Part shown: one piece after another, positions 34,146-46,297 of the stretch
Position numbering within the stretch: position 1 is the first letter of the stretch
Layout: each line of letters begins with the position of its first letter
Source of the DNA: Rhizophagus clarus
Lineage: Eukaryota; Glomeromycota; Glomeromycetes; Glomerales; Glomeraceae
Assembly: GCA_015698045.1 (NCBI GenBank)
Contig: BLAL01000254.1
Location: 62,001-126,000, forward strand
Direction of reading: 5' to 3'
DNA: 64,000 bases
Notes under the pieces: model-generated
What the model saw: the letters and a program-made list of their open reading frames with translations, nothing else
Told to the model about the DNA's origin: nothing
The model's database searches: none
Program-made: the position numbers and the translations under genes

Positions 34146-34473
34146 TTAACCGGATCCAACCTATTAAAGAAAAAAAGAAAGTAAATTAATAAACAATTTA
34201 AATAATTCATATTATCAAAAATGGTTCGTTATTATAAATTAAAAAAAAGTAAATCAAAGAATTGTTAAAATGACAGAAGATTATCAATAAAATCAGAGAA
34301 CTATTGTGTTACAATTAATTTTATCTTCGAATCTATTTTATAAACAAATATAAATAATTTTTTTTTTGATATATACTTACATCATAGTATTTTCCTTGGA
34401 AGAAAGCTTTTCCACGCGTTGCTTTTATGCATGGAAATTTTACGCCATGTGTACCCGTGAAACAAATATGCAT
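34146..34473 (-). CDS. Possible small two-exon gene (35 residues)
   Basis: The minus strand exon 34473-34381 encodes MHICFTGTHGVK, then CIKATRGKAFFQGKYYD, followed by a consensus donor GTAAGT. An acceptor at 34161-34162 joins it in frame to a 15-nt exon (34160-34146) encoding VGSG and a stop. The sequence is less AT-rich than its surroundings and non-repetitive. Upstream on the same strand, ATGAGG followed by GTAAGTAG (near 34735-34748) may be a further 5' exon, but no matching acceptor was found. It matches no family I recognise and could be a non-coding transcript. Confidence 0.3.
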
Positions 34474-35165
34474 GCAAAATCAAAAAAAAAAAACAAAAAA
34501 TTTTGAAAAAATACAATAAAGGTTTAAGTTACGAAGAATTATTTTTAATGAATAATATAATAATTTCGTGGAAGTCACAAATTAAGTTAATTACATTATG
34601 GATCAGAATTCTAAAATTGATAAATTAAAAATTAATTTAGATAAAAAAAATACAAACAGTTTTAATTTACCACTTAAAGTATTAATCTAAAATAAAACAA
34701 AAATAAATATCCAAAACAAACAATATGCTACTTACCCTCATATTTTGTGTGATTCAGCTCAGTTTTTAGTTTTTATAGTTACTTTGAATATAATGCTGTA
34801 ACGTGGTTCTGATATTTGAAGACTCCAAGACCTTAAAATTATTTTTCTCTCAAAAAAAAATGAGTAAATGTCGCTAAATTCCAAAGAAAATTAAATTACG
34901 GCTTCTTCTCAGAGAAAATTATTTTCGGTTTGAGAAGAACTGGAGACAAGGAAATTGTATACTGATGACATTTGGCGTTGCGAAGAGAGAAGAAAAAAAT
35001 ATTTTTGTGATCGGTCACTTTTATATTCGTGTTAGACGTTATGGAAACAAGTGATCTTTCACGTGGATCACAACAAGTGATGGTTTAAGCATATTTGTCA
35101 CATAGTATGCTAATTATTCGCTATATTTCTCTCTTTCAACTAAATAGAAAGCTTTATAATATCAA
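34474..35165. promoter_or_regulatory. Upstream region of LEO1
   Basis: Contains CACGTG at 35060-35065, about 100 bp before the LEO1 start. Words such as TTCTTCTCAGAGAAAATTATTTTC near 34900 form a local inverted repeat (GAGAAAATT/AATTTTCTC type). This gap may drive both LEO1 and a minus-strand transcript. Confidence 0.45.
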
Positions 35166-37128
35166 ATGTCAAGTTCGTCGACACCAACAAGTGAAAATAA
35201 TCTTCCCCAACGTAGTCCTCTTAGTAACCGACGTAGTCCTCACAGTAGTGTACAAAGTAGTCCTCAACATAGTTCTAATGATAATGAAAACGATAATTCA
35301 ATCGGAATAGAGCAAAATTCGCCAATTCGCAGTGATTCAGACAGTGATCATGAGGCGGTTCGACATAAACGTGTGAAGCGTCACATTGCGGATTCTAGTC
35401 AAGATGGCTCCCGTGGTAGATCTTCAAATAGTTCAAGGTCAATAACACCAACTGCACAATCTCCTAAAAATAAAGAAACGAATTCCAAACATATAGAAAA
35501 TCGTCCGATTAAAGAAAGCCCTTGGGAAATTACAGAGGCAGATACGTTAAAGAACAACTCCGATAATGAAGATATCGATGATTTATTCGGAGGTGCAGTT
35601 AGTGATGATGATGAACATAATGAATAGTAAGTGTCTGATCTAATAATTATAATAATAATGATATCTTTCCTTTTTGTTATTAATTAATTCTTTTCACGCT
35701 AAAGTTCACGTAGGGATTCAATTGAAGCCGCTACACCGATTTCAGATGATGAAAAGTATACTAGACCCAGATCATTTAATACTGGACATTATGAGTTAAC
35801 CTATGCAAAACCTCCGGGGAGTTGTGATGGAAAGGTATAAATTTATTTTTCGTCCTTATATTATTAGTTAATATAAAACAAACATTTTGTTTTTTTTTAG
35901 TACTATATAGCAAAATTGCCAAATTTTTTTACTTATTGTAACCAAGCCTATGCTCCTGAAAGTTACACAGAAGAAGATGATTACAAGCACGAGACTACAA
36001 TTAGATTAGGTGCAGAAAACACTATAAGATGGCGATATAAAAGAAACGAAATGGGAGGAGAGGCAATTATCAATTTGATTTTGTAACTTGCTCTTATTGG
36101 GGTTATATACATATATAATAATTATTATTATTGTAATAATTAATGGAATAACTTTTTTAGACCGAAGTAAAAGAATCAAACACTAAAATGATAAAGTGGT
36201 CGGATGGTTCAATGACACTTCTTATTGGCGAAGAGATGTTTTTAATCAATTCTCACGATATATCAAAACAACATACCTTTCTTGGTGTTCCAAATATTCA
36301 TAGCAATTCAATTGAAAATCATGCAAGATTGACAAATCAGATTACTTTCCGTCCTGATGCTAACAGCCGGACACACAAAAGATTGAGTGCAGCGATTCAA
36401 GCTAGAAATGTTAAGCAAGTCAAGACAAAATTTGTCGATATAAATGATCCAAAATTGATCGAATTGCAGCTTCAAGTATACTTTCATAAATTTATTCTAT
36501 TGTTATTCTTTAATTATCTTGTATATTCATTATCAACATAACATAATCCTTGTAGGGTGAAAGAGAAAAGAAACCACGTAATGAAAGACGTACAGCTACA
36601 ACCTCGAAATCAAGATCACGCAAAAGGTCCTTTGATGATTATTCAGATCCAGATGAACCAACCTCATATACGTCATATAGAAGAAATGACTCATATGAGG
36701 ATGATACTGGCTTTGTGGTTGCAGATGAAAATGATTCTGATGATGATTATGGCCGTCCGGAAAAAAGACATAAAGGAAAAGAAAGAGCTACTGAACGTCG
36801 TAGGAAGAGGGACTTGTCTTCTGATGATGACTTGCCAAGAACACGGAAACGTCATCACAAAATGGAAAAAGCAAAGAATTTTGATGAATATGAAGAAAAT
36901 GATCAAGAAGATCAAGAAGATAATGATCAAGAAGAGCATGAAGAGCATGAAGAGGAGGATGGTGACATATCGCCTGCTACAAAGCAGACAAATGAAGATG
37001 TTGAAGATGTCAATGCTGATGTTGATATAAATGAAAATCTTTTACTTGACAATGATGATGAGGATGAAGATATGCCTGTTGTAAATAAAAAACCAAGAAG
37101 AAACAGAAACATTTTTGATGATGACTAA
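35166..37128 (+). CDS. LEO1: RNA polymerase-associated protein LEO1 (PAF1 complex)
   Basis: Five exons: 35166-35626, 35705-35834, 35901-36062, 36161-36475 and 36556-37128, giving 546 residues. The Ser/Asp-rich disordered N-terminus is followed by the Leo1 core (about residues 195-360) with YYIAKLPNFFTYCNQ, ENTIRWRYKRNEMG, SNTKMIKWSDGSMTLLIGEE and HTFLG, matching the family order. The C-terminal third is basic then very acidic (DNDDEDEDMP). Leo1 is a subunit of the nuclear PAF1 complex, which accompanies RNA polymerase II, promotes histone modification and contacts nucleosomes. Intron 3 appears to begin with GC (GAG, then GCAATT), because no GT donor keeps the frame. It lies about 3.1 kb from, and divergent to, NF-YC. 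Confidence 0.93.
36063..36160 (+). other. Probable GC-AG intron of LEO1
   Basis: Ending exon 3 at GAG (36060-36062) and resuming at ACCGAAGTA (36161) keeps the conserved core in frame. The only nearby GT (about 36085) leaves a phase that meets a stop with the same acceptor. The donor would therefore be GCAATT. Confidence 0.6.
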
Positions 37129-37484
37129 TAAATTTAGAAAAGCATTTCTATTGAAATATTGAAAAAATTTAAAATAAATGTGAGGAACCTAATAAAAATT
37201 ATTTAATTTTAATTATTCTTTGCAAAAAAACTTTTTTCTTATATTATTTGAATATTGAAATTTATGTATTATCTTGTCTAAATTTCTGAACTATTAAATT
37301 TATAATAGTAATCAGAGTTCTAAAATATGGTTTATACAAAAACAAAAACCAAAAGAAAATTTTATATAAATAATATAAATTTGCTTATTAATACTATTAT
37401 ATATATAGAAATGAAAAATAATTTTTAATTCTATTTTATAAATTTTTAGTAATTAAAACTATTATAAAATTATGCTTATTATTC

Positions 37485-37490
<6 letters not shown>
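37129..37490. other. LEO1 3' flank
   Basis: AT-rich. AATAAA-like words at about 37164 and AATAAAAA at about 37191 are plausible polyadenylation signals for LEO1. Confidence 0.4.
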
Positions 37491-37529
<39 letters not shown>

Positions 37530-39000
37530 TTAAAGTTAATGTAATGATATAAACTTAATACAGTAATTAAGAGGATGCTATGCATCTGTAATATACAAAT
37601 AAAAAATACTTCCACCTCTAATGAAACAGTCTTACATTAATTATATTATTATAAAATAATGAATAAAAAAAAGGAATAAAAAAAAATATTCTATATCATC
37701 TAAAAAAATTAAGGTAGTAATGATCCTATTATAATATTATTATTTATTAGATTGCTTTCTAATAAAGTCCATCAAAACCATTTTATTTTTTACAATTTTC
37801 TTATGAAGTTGCTTTTTAGACAGCTTCTTTGAGAAAGAAGAGCCCTGTTCTGTTTAAGATTTCAATGTTTAAGATTTCTTTTTCTTTTCAGTCTTATGTT
37901 TAAATGATAATTGGGTTGAATCTTTTGGCAAACTTCTTATAGAAATATGATTGAAATCTATAACTGGCGATCCAGTTAAATTTCCATATTTTTTTTTATT
38001 AAAATTGCTTTCTATTTTTATTACTGACATTACTTTAGTCTGAGGAGGTAGGTCTTTTATAACAGGTGATAAATGACAAATTAATGTAATGACACTAACT
38101 AAAAGAAACTCCACTTCAAAATAATTGCTTACTGATAACTAATTGAAGATCATCCTAAGATTTAAAGTAGATAATGACTTTTTATTTATCATCTGGATTT
38201 TTAATTTTCTTAAAAGCTTTAATTTTTAATGGGTTGATGAAATTTGTAAAGTTTTTCTTGAAAGTTAGCACCTTTGTAGTTATTGATACTAGTGGATTGT
38301 TGATTACAATTTAAAATCATTCTTTTTTTTATATTCTTGAAGGTTTCATGATACTGAAAATCATTTAACAACTGTAGATCTAAGAAAAGCTATTCAAAGG
38401 CAATTATTTTTTTAAGTTAAAAATATATGCATTATAGGTGCTATCTAAATCCAAAATAATTTAGAATTATGGTAGCTCAAATATACAAATCCAAATTAAT
38501 TTACAAATTATATATATAAATTTTGTAATTTATATATTTGGGATTTGAAAATTATGGCAATTAAAATGTATAAATTAATTTGAAATTTACTTAAAATAAT
38601 TTGGATGGCATCTATAATGTGCATTATCTCTAATTTACACCTAATAATCTTATATTTTTTCTGTTTTTTGACCATAACTAAAATAATATCATTTCATATT
38701 TTTAAATAGTTTAATACTATAAAAGTATTACCTGAGACTTAAGTTAGATCAATATCCTATTATAATATATGTATTATCATTGTTCTTAGTGATTGGCTTA
38801 GCCTTCTTTATACTTTTGCCCAAGAGTTTAAAAGGTACTACTATAGGTTTAAAAGAGAAAAAAAAAAAAAATTGGGATGTAAGATTAGATTGTATTACTA
38901 GTTCTGGTACTCTAGATATGGTATCTACAAGAAGGCATTATTTATTTCATAAATTCAATCTTTTATTTATTCTTCTTTTGTGAATATTTAGCTATATTCA
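37491..39000 (-). mobile_element. Poly(A)-tailed retroposon family, copy 2
   Basis: The run of 37 T at 37491-37527 is the poly(A) tail of a minus-strand element. Upstream on the minus strand, decayed frames give KTEKKKK, SLPKDSTQLS, RMILNCNQQ and KKQKKYKIIRCKLEIMH, clearly homologous to copy 1 (KKQKKYKTVWCKLEIMH). Frames are broken many times and a MITE interrupts it at about 38430-38619. The text near 38780-39000 may be its 5' part. Confidence 0.6.
38430..38619. mobile_element. MITE of about 190 bp inside retroposon copy 2
   Basis: CATTATAGGTGCTATCTAAAT at the left is the inverted counterpart of ATTTGGATGGCATCTATAATG at the right; differences are transitions. The interior contains further complementary words (CAAATATACAAATCC against its inverse). 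Copy 1 of the retroposon lacks it at the matching site. The target duplication is ambiguous: the 8-mer TGCATTAT occurs at both borders but overlaps the terminal repeat. Confidence 0.65.
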
Positions 39001-39290
39001 AATTTGAATTGGATAATAAAACCTGTGAATTTGATTGATATTCATTATTTTAAGATATTTTTAAATCCATAAAATGATCTAAAAGGCAATTTTTCAGATT
39101 TATTATATTGTCCTACATTTCCTTGTTCATAAATTTTTATTGGCAAATCTCTTTCGCAACAAAACTAAAGGCAAGGAACATTGTATGGTAAAGTAAACAT
39201 AATAAAGTTTTGCTATAACCTTTTTTTAATACTTTTTTTTTATCTTTTTTTTTAAACTATTAAGGAAAAACCTTTAAAGGTATTTTAATA
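39001..39290. other. AT-rich spacer, nothing recognised
   Basis: No gene or repeat could be supported here. Confidence 0.4.
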
Positions 39291-40054
39291 CAGTGTGTAA
39301 TAAAAAAGTTGCCATCATGAAAATATTTTTTTTTGTATAATAAATATTAAAATGCTTTCATTTTTTGCACCCCACATATTTTATTTAGCTTATTACTATT
39401 CTATTAAAGCATTTACATACAAAAAAGGGTCGTCTATTTGCATTTTCTTTCAACAATACCTTATAAATATATGTTACACAAAATTATAGTCTGATCTTAA
39501 ATTAATTATTATTATTTCTCAATATTAGTTTAATAACACTTATTTAACAAAAAAAAATATATCATGAGTAAGTATTTCTTTTCATATTATTGGTTGTAAT
39601 TTCAAAAGTTCAAATAAATAAATATTTTTAAGCATAATTAAAATTATTACCTGTTCAACTAAGAATTTTGCTATAATATGTGAGATAATGATCTGTAGCT
39701 TATTAAAAGGAAAAAATGCTTTTATCATATAACAAATGACCATTTTTATGTAAAAATATTGCAGAAATGGTATTTTTTTACTATAAAATTCATTTACAGC
39801 AAAGATTAATATTTGTATTATTAACTGAAGATAGAGGCTATTTTATAAAAAAATATATAAAGATTTTGCATATAATAAAAAAAGTGAAATAAATTTATTT
39901 TAAAAAAAATATCTGTAGAATAACTATTTTAAAGAGTTTATATTTGATAGTATATCTATCAAGCTCTCTAATAAAAATAGTTGTATTCAATTATCTTATA
40001 TAGTCATTAAAAAATGTTACTTTTTATCATGGTAACTTTTTTCATTACACACTG
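39291..40054. mobile_element. Non-autonomous Tc1/mariner-type element, 764 bp
   Basis: The left end CAGTGTGTAATAAAAAAG and the inverted right end CAGTGTGTAATGAAAAAAG, continuing GTT.CCAT.ATGA, form terminal repeats of about 30 bp. TA flanks both ends (39289-39290 and 40055-40056), the target of Tc1/mariner transposases. No transposase frame was found inside. Confidence 0.8.
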
Positions 40055-40056
40055 TA

Positions 40057-41364
40057 TTTCTTTTTATTTGTATCTTTGAAAAATAATAAGAAGTATTTAA
40101 GGGCTCAAGCAAAATTTTTATCTGAGAGTAAAACAAAGAAAGTATCATCAAACTCTTCTATAAAAAAACGTTTAACAGCGTAAGCAGATTTTAAAAATTT
40201 TTTTTCAAATGATATATTTATTTATTTGATTTACTATATACAGTTTTTGAAAAATTTTTATTTTTGTAAAATTTTTATTGTAAACTATACAGAGTAGGAA
40301 AGAGTTCAATTCCTATTTTTAAAATTATCAAATAATATTTTACAAATTATATATATATATAACAGATATTCTTAATATTATTATAAAATTATATATAGTA
40401 TAATATTTGCAATATTTAATTCTTTTTAAATAATATAAAATTTTATAATATTATTTACAAAAAAATATAAAATAAATTATAGTATATACTGTATATACTA
40501 ATAATATTAATGATATATTCTTTTAAATTTTTATAAATGATAAAAATTAAACTAATATTATTTGTATAAATAACTTAAAATAATTTAACATATTTTGAAA
40601 TTAATTATAATTTTCAATAAAATTAGTATATAATTATTATATGAATTTAAAAATTTTTTTATTGAATTAATATTAAATTAATATTATATATTTAATACTT
40701 TTTAGTTTAATTAACTGAATTTGAATTATTAAATTTATTTTAATAAATCTGATTACTTAAATCAAATCAGTTAATACTAATAAATGGGTTTTTTGCTAGA
40801 AAAATGACCTTCTGAGAAATTTTTTAACTAAATTTTATTGTTAAGATCATTTTAATCTATTAGCTTTGAAAAATAAAGAACTATAAAAATCTCAATTTTT
40901 AGTAAAAAGTTCTCAGAAGATCATTTTTCTAGTAAAGAACCTAAATGATAAAATTATACCAATTATATTTATATAATTTTCAATTTTATTTATTATACTA
41001 TTATTTAAATTTTAAAAAAAAATTTTTAAAAAAACAAAAAAATTATATAAGAAAATAATATAATTTAAAATATAATAATTTAAGTTTTTAAAACTTATTG
41101 TTTTTAAATTAATGATAATACTATTATTATTTTAGTTTTTTATAATCAATTTTTATTATTTATAAATCTTTTAATTTAAATTTAAGAAAATTCTAAATAT
41201 TTTTCATAAATTTATATATAAGTTTGTATAAAAAAAATATATAAAAGTTTTCAAAAGTTATATATTATAGAGGTACTTTAAAATTTTTTAACCAATATAC
41301 TTTTATATTTGTGTTAATAAATAAAAATAATTGACATGAGATCAAATCAAACATGTTCATCATC
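40057..41364. other. AT-rich region with one small MITE
   Basis: No gene. The inverted-repeat element at 40786-40942 is the only structure recognised. Confidence 0.4.
40786..40942. mobile_element. 157-bp MITE / foldback
   Basis: GGGTTTTTTGCTAGAAAAAT, continuing GACCTTCTGAGAA, pairs with the inverted right half (AGGTTCTTTACTAGAAAAAT, continuing GATCTTCTGAGAA). Nearly the whole element is arm, with a short loop. AAAT-like words flank both ends. Confidence 0.7.
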
Positions 41365-41820
41365 TTACAGCAAAAGGTCTCAGGCCAAGATACATGAGGA
41401 CACTGGAACGAGACATTAATACAAATTCATTTCATCGAACAATTTCACAAAACTACTGCAGTTTATCTTCAACATTGTACATAATAAATATTCCACTAAT
41501 ACCAATTTTACGTGATAAAAGGAAAAAAAAATGGATAGTCACATACCAAGATGGAAAAGAATATGAGGTCTTTGCAATAGAAAGGTACAAAACTCAAAAA
41601 ATTTTTTAAATTTACTTTATATGCTAATTATGTTTTTTATACTAAAATAAGTGTAAATTTAATATTAATTAAATTTTTATTTTTTTTTGAGTTTCGTACC
41701 TTTCTATTGCAAAGACCCCATATATTGGAAAGATCATAAAAAAGTTAAATGGAAGCTTGTTCTAATATCAGCATTGGCTCAAAATTTCACAGTACATACT
41801 GGAAAAATGTGTTTCCTGCT
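41365..41820 (+). pseudogene. LINE relic, part left of the hAT insertion
   Basis: Plus-strand text such as RDKRKKKWIVTYQDGKEYE (about 41511-41570) and KDHKKVKWKLVLIS.ALAQ (about 41730-41780) looks like decayed retroelement coding sequence. It should join the RNase H part that resumes at 46513 once the hAT element is removed. A 35-bp inverted duplication of the GTCTTTGCAATAGAAAGGTAC segment (about 41565-41600 and 41691-41724) lies inside. Confidence 0.4.
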
Positions 41821-42111
41821 ATACTTTTCCGCGAATTAATTACGGTTTCGGCATTACGTCTGTAAAAATATGTCGTAATAATTTCGGCATAGCTATTTTT
41901 TTTTGACATATTGCCGTATTGTATTTTTACAGCCGTATTAAATTTATACAGACGTAATTGCCGAATTGTCAAAATGATTTACGCCAATGACATCATAGTA
42001 TCACAATATATTTACATTAAAAATTTTGCATATTTGTTTAAATGTTCTTTGTTTCTACTTTGAAATTTTCTTTGTTCTGCTACTTTTTTCAATAAAATAA
42101 AGCAAGTTATA

Positions 42112-44525
42112 ATGAGTGAAAGTGAAAATCCAGTACTAAAAAAGCCAAATGCCAAACCAGGTCGAAAACCAAAAGAAGTTTGGAATTTTTTTATAGCTAT
42201 TGGAGAAAAAAAAGAAGGACACCAAGGTTGTAAATGTAAATATTGTCCATGGAGTCAAACACGTGGTGAGCCAAATAATATGGAAGCACATTTGGCACTT
42301 AGTTGTCATAAAGCACCTTATGACGTTAAAGAAAAATTTTTACTTATGGTTAAAACACGTGGAGAAATTGAAACTTTAGAAATATTATCCAAAAAAAGAA
42401 AAGTTGGATATCAACAGTCAATTACAAAATACGGTGAATCAAAAATAATTGAACCAATTAAAAAGCAAATTTGTGATCGTACAGTGGCCAAATTTTTTAT
42501 CTGCTGTGGTGTTTCTTTCCGTCTTGTTGAACATCCTTTTTTTATTGATATGGTTAAAAGTCTATGTTTAGGGTATGATCCTCCAAGTGCAAATGCGCTT
42601 TCACAAGATTTTTTATATGAAGAATTGGCAAAAATCGTGGTTGATCAGCATTTAGAACTAAAAAGAACAAAAAATTTAACGTTAGGTAATAAAAAAAGAT
42701 TACAATTTTTATTTGTTCTTATTTGTAAACAAATTTATTAATTATTATTATTTAATTAGGATTTGATGGCTGGACAAGCCCTTTAGGACAGTCATTATAT
42801 GCGTTTGTAATAATGACACCTGATCGAAGAGAGATTATACATTGCATAAAAAATCTCTCTGCTAATTCCCATACAGCAAATTTTCTTGCTGATCAGTTAG
42901 ACGAAGTAATTACTGAAATTGGTGCAGAAAATTTTGCTGCAGTTGTATCAGATCATGCATCCGCTTGTGCAGCTGCTAAAAAAATAATTGCTGAACGGTA
43001 TAAGCAGATATTACCCATCAGATGTATTGCCCACCATGTAAATCTTATTTCAACCGACATTTGTAAAACAACATTTGCAAAGGATGTAATTTCAAAATGT
43101 CAAAAAATAGTTAAATACTTTAAACAGTCTCATCAAGCTGGTGAAGAATTACGTTCAAAAATAACAAATGAAATAAAAGGAGGAGGACTAAAAACATATG
43201 TAGTAACTAGGTGGACTACAGCTTGGGACTGCACAAATTCAATTTTACGACTTGAGCAAATACTTAAAAATGTAAGAAAAAATATATTTGTATTATATAT
43301 TCATTTACTAATTTTTTATTAATAATTAACTAATCAAGGTATTAGATGAAACTCCGGAAAAATTAAGTACTGACATTTCAGAACTTATTCGAAGTCGATC
43401 TTTTTTTACCGATGTTGAAGCTGTAAATACTCTCCTAGGACCAGTAAAATCAGTTGTTAAATCACTAGAATTTAAAACAACAACTCTTGCAGATTGCTTT
43501 ATTGAACTGATCAACCTTTCACGGAAAATCAAATCACTTCCGCCTGTTTCCAATTATGATTTTAAGCATCAATGTGTTGAGCTGTTTAATAAACGTTGGC
43601 AAGAATTTGATATTCAACTTTACATTTTAGCATACTTACTTCATCCGCACTACAGAGGTAAATATTTTATTAAAACTTAGAATTGTTACTATAATAATTT
43701 TTTTAATTCTTTTTAATATTAATTTAGGAAAAGGCTTACGACCAACTGTATTACGTGATGTGTATATTTTGGCTATGAAAATATGGATTAATATGGGTGG
43801 TGGCGAATTTTCTTCCGCCGATTTAATTTCTCAAATCCAATCTTTTTATTTAAGAAAAGAAGAATACAACATTCCATTTAGTACAAGTAAGGGTGATGCT
43901 ATTACTTGGTGGATTTTGTGTAATCCCGTTCATAATAACGAAAATCATATACAAAAGTTGGCGTTGAAAGTATTGGCAATAACTCCTCACAATGCCGGAT
44001 GTGAGAGGGTTTTTTCAGTATTGGGATGGTTTGCAAATCAAAGAAGAACTAAGTAAGTTTTAACTTTATATTTAATATACGTTTTTACAGCTTACTTAAT
44101 ATTTTATAATTATATAAAATAGATTGAAAGTTGAAAAATTGGAAGCTATGGCCAAACTTCATACACACTATATTACAAATGCCCAAAAAGAATTAAAATA
44201 TGCTTATGCAGGTGTATCAGAAGACGATTTTCAATTTTCCATACAAAAAGCACTGTCAGAAGCTAACGCGAGTGACGATTTAGATGAGGATGAGGATGAA
44301 TTTTTTGATGATGACGATAACGAAGAGGATAATCACGATTCAAACATTCCTAGTCAGAGAGATACAGAAATCGAAAGATGGGTTGACATAAATGATCCAG
44401 AACTAAAAAGATTACTTAATATAGAAGTAAATGTAGTCATTGAACCACATCCATTACCTATTATTAATCATGGTTCAAATGTATTTGACATTGAGGCTAC
44501 CGTTGATAAAATATTAGGTAGTTAA
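42112..44525 (+). CDS. hAT-family transposase with BED zinc finger, intact
   Basis: Five exons: 42112-42685, 42760-43271, 43339-43657, 43728-44052 and 44123-44525. All are GT-AG with consistent phase, giving 710 residues with no internal stop. An AT-hook-like KPGRKPKEVW (15-24) precedes a BED finger with Cys42, Cys45, His60 and Cys65. The RNase H-like catalytic fold has FDGWTSP (first Asp at 194), VVSDHAS (Asp256) and HVNL with an inserted helical region. The C-terminal dimerisation block has WW at 529-530 and CERVFS at 560-565. An Asp/Glu-rich stretch lies near the end. It should cut and paste hAT elements in the nucleus by recognising terminal and subterminal repeats. Domestication is possible, but inverted repeats around it favour a mobile element. 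Unlike neighbouring relics it shows no Trp-to-stop decay, so it is young or selected. Confidence 0.92.
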
Positions 44526-44744
44526 TATTTGAAATTCAATTTATTTTTTTACGTGAAGAACAATTACCAGTATTCAAAAATAAACAATAAAACTGAATAT
44601 TGTCTATTTGTGTCACTATATGATTTTTGTATTTAACATAAAATAACTGTTCAACTCTCAAAGTGAATTAAAGATAGTGCTCGCATGAGCCGAAGATTCT
44701 TATTGAAATATAAAATTTATTATCATTCCTAATTTCTTTTCTCA

Positions 44745-45235
44745 CCCACAATTACCTTCTAGGGTCATTCCATAGTAACCCGGGAAGGTCCCTACAAAAA
44801 AAAACCAAAAAAAGGAATGTCAGTAATGTTTATTAACGATCCTATAATAATAGGATAATTCCCATTCTATATTACCTTCCAAGGGCCATTCCGAAGTGCC
44901 CAGAAGGGTCCTACAAAAGAAAGGGAACGTTAGTAACGTTCATAGTAAAAAGCAACACTAAAGTCCCTCTCAACTTACATTACCGAATCTCTAAGCCGAA
45001 ATTCAAGTCCAGGAGCCGTTCCCAAAGAAATAAAAGGTTAATAGCGTTCCCATAATAAAAAAATAACACCAAAATTCAACTTACAGTACATTACCGAAGT
45101 TCTAGACTGAAATTCAAGTCCAGAAATCGTCCCTAAGTCAAAAAAGAGAAGAAGGAACGTTAGTAATGTTCCAAAAATAAAAAAAAAAATCACGAACCCT
45201 TCCCCCTGTACTTACCGTTCTAGTGTTTCAGACCG
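44745..45235. repeat. Minisatellite A in the hAT element, about 110-120 bp unit
   Basis: Units start at about 44750, 44871, 44980, 45091 and 45211 with ATTACC, then TCTAG.G/TTCTAGAC-like text, CATTCC.AAG and GGAACGTTAGTAA.GTTC. The five copies are diverged. Confidence 0.65.
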
Positions 45236-45489
45236 AAAATGAAAAAATAATTTTTTTAAAAATATTTCGGCTTAAAAACCGACATAAATAATTTTTTTTC
45301 TTTTAACTATTCGGCTTAAATTTTTTATTAAAAAAATAAGCCAATCGGTATTTTTTCAAAAGTCGGATTTTTATTTGTAATATTTTTTTTAAAAAGGTTA
45401 AAAATCACGATTTCGGTATCAGTCATATGATTTTATTTACCGATCATTTTTATAAAAAAAATTATTTTTTTCGTTAGCCGTTAAGAATG

Positions 45490-45970
45490 TCTACTAGAAT
45501 CTGTAAGTATATGGAAAACAAAGTTTTTTGGAATTTACTTTGAAGAAACGTGCTAAACGTTTTTTATCTTAAGTTTCGGTTTTCTGGAGTCTATAGGATA
45601 TGGGTAAGTACGAGTTTTTTTGGAATTTACGCTGAAGAAACGTACTGACCGTTTCTTTTCTTATTTTTTGTAGGTTTCGGTTTTCTGGAGTCTATGGGAT
45701 ACGGGTACTTGTATGGGGGACGAGTTTTTTTGTAATTTACTTTGAGGAAACGTATTAACCGTTTCTTTTCTTATTTTTTGTAGGTTTCGGGTTTTCTGGT
45801 GTCTATAGGATAATGGTAAGTGTGTAGGGACAAGTCCTTTTGGAATTTACTTTAAGGAAACGTACTAACCGTTTCTTTTCTTATTTTTTTGTAAGTTTCA
45901 GCTTTCTGGTGTCTATAGGATACGGATAAATGTGTGAGGATGAGTTCTTGTGGAAGTTTTTTGAAGAAAT
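45490..45970. repeat. Minisatellite B in the hAT element, about 100-117 bp unit
   Basis: TTTCTGG.GTCTATAGGATA recurs near 45581, 45681, 45794 and 45903, followed by GGAATTTAC.TTGA.GAAACGTACT, ACCGTTTCTTTTCTTATTTT and TGTAGGTTTCGG. A fifth, partial copy starts at 45490. Confidence 0.8.
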
Positions 45971-46297
45971 ATAATAATTTTATTTGTCTCAAATTAATAA
46001 ATAAAAATTGGACTTGATTTTATATAAACTTAGATTCGAAATTGTATATTTTATAGTAAAATTTGAACTTGTATGCTGATTTTATAGTAAAATTAGATAC
46101 ATAAAAGTTCTATTAAAATTTTTGAGTCTGTATATATGGGATCCTGGTAAATCGGATCGATAGGTCATATGATCGATGCCGAAATCGCTGTGACGACGGA
46201 ATCGATATCTTTTTTTTTTTATTTTTACTTAATATGTGAACTGTGTAAACAAGCCGGCTCAGAGCTTTTATTAATGGTGAATCAAATGCGAATTAAA

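Noticed and set aside
36557..37030. 157-residue plus-strand frame and minus-strand frames at 36691-36948 and 36927-37112.
   Set aside because: They are shadow frames of the acidic/basic last exon of LEO1.
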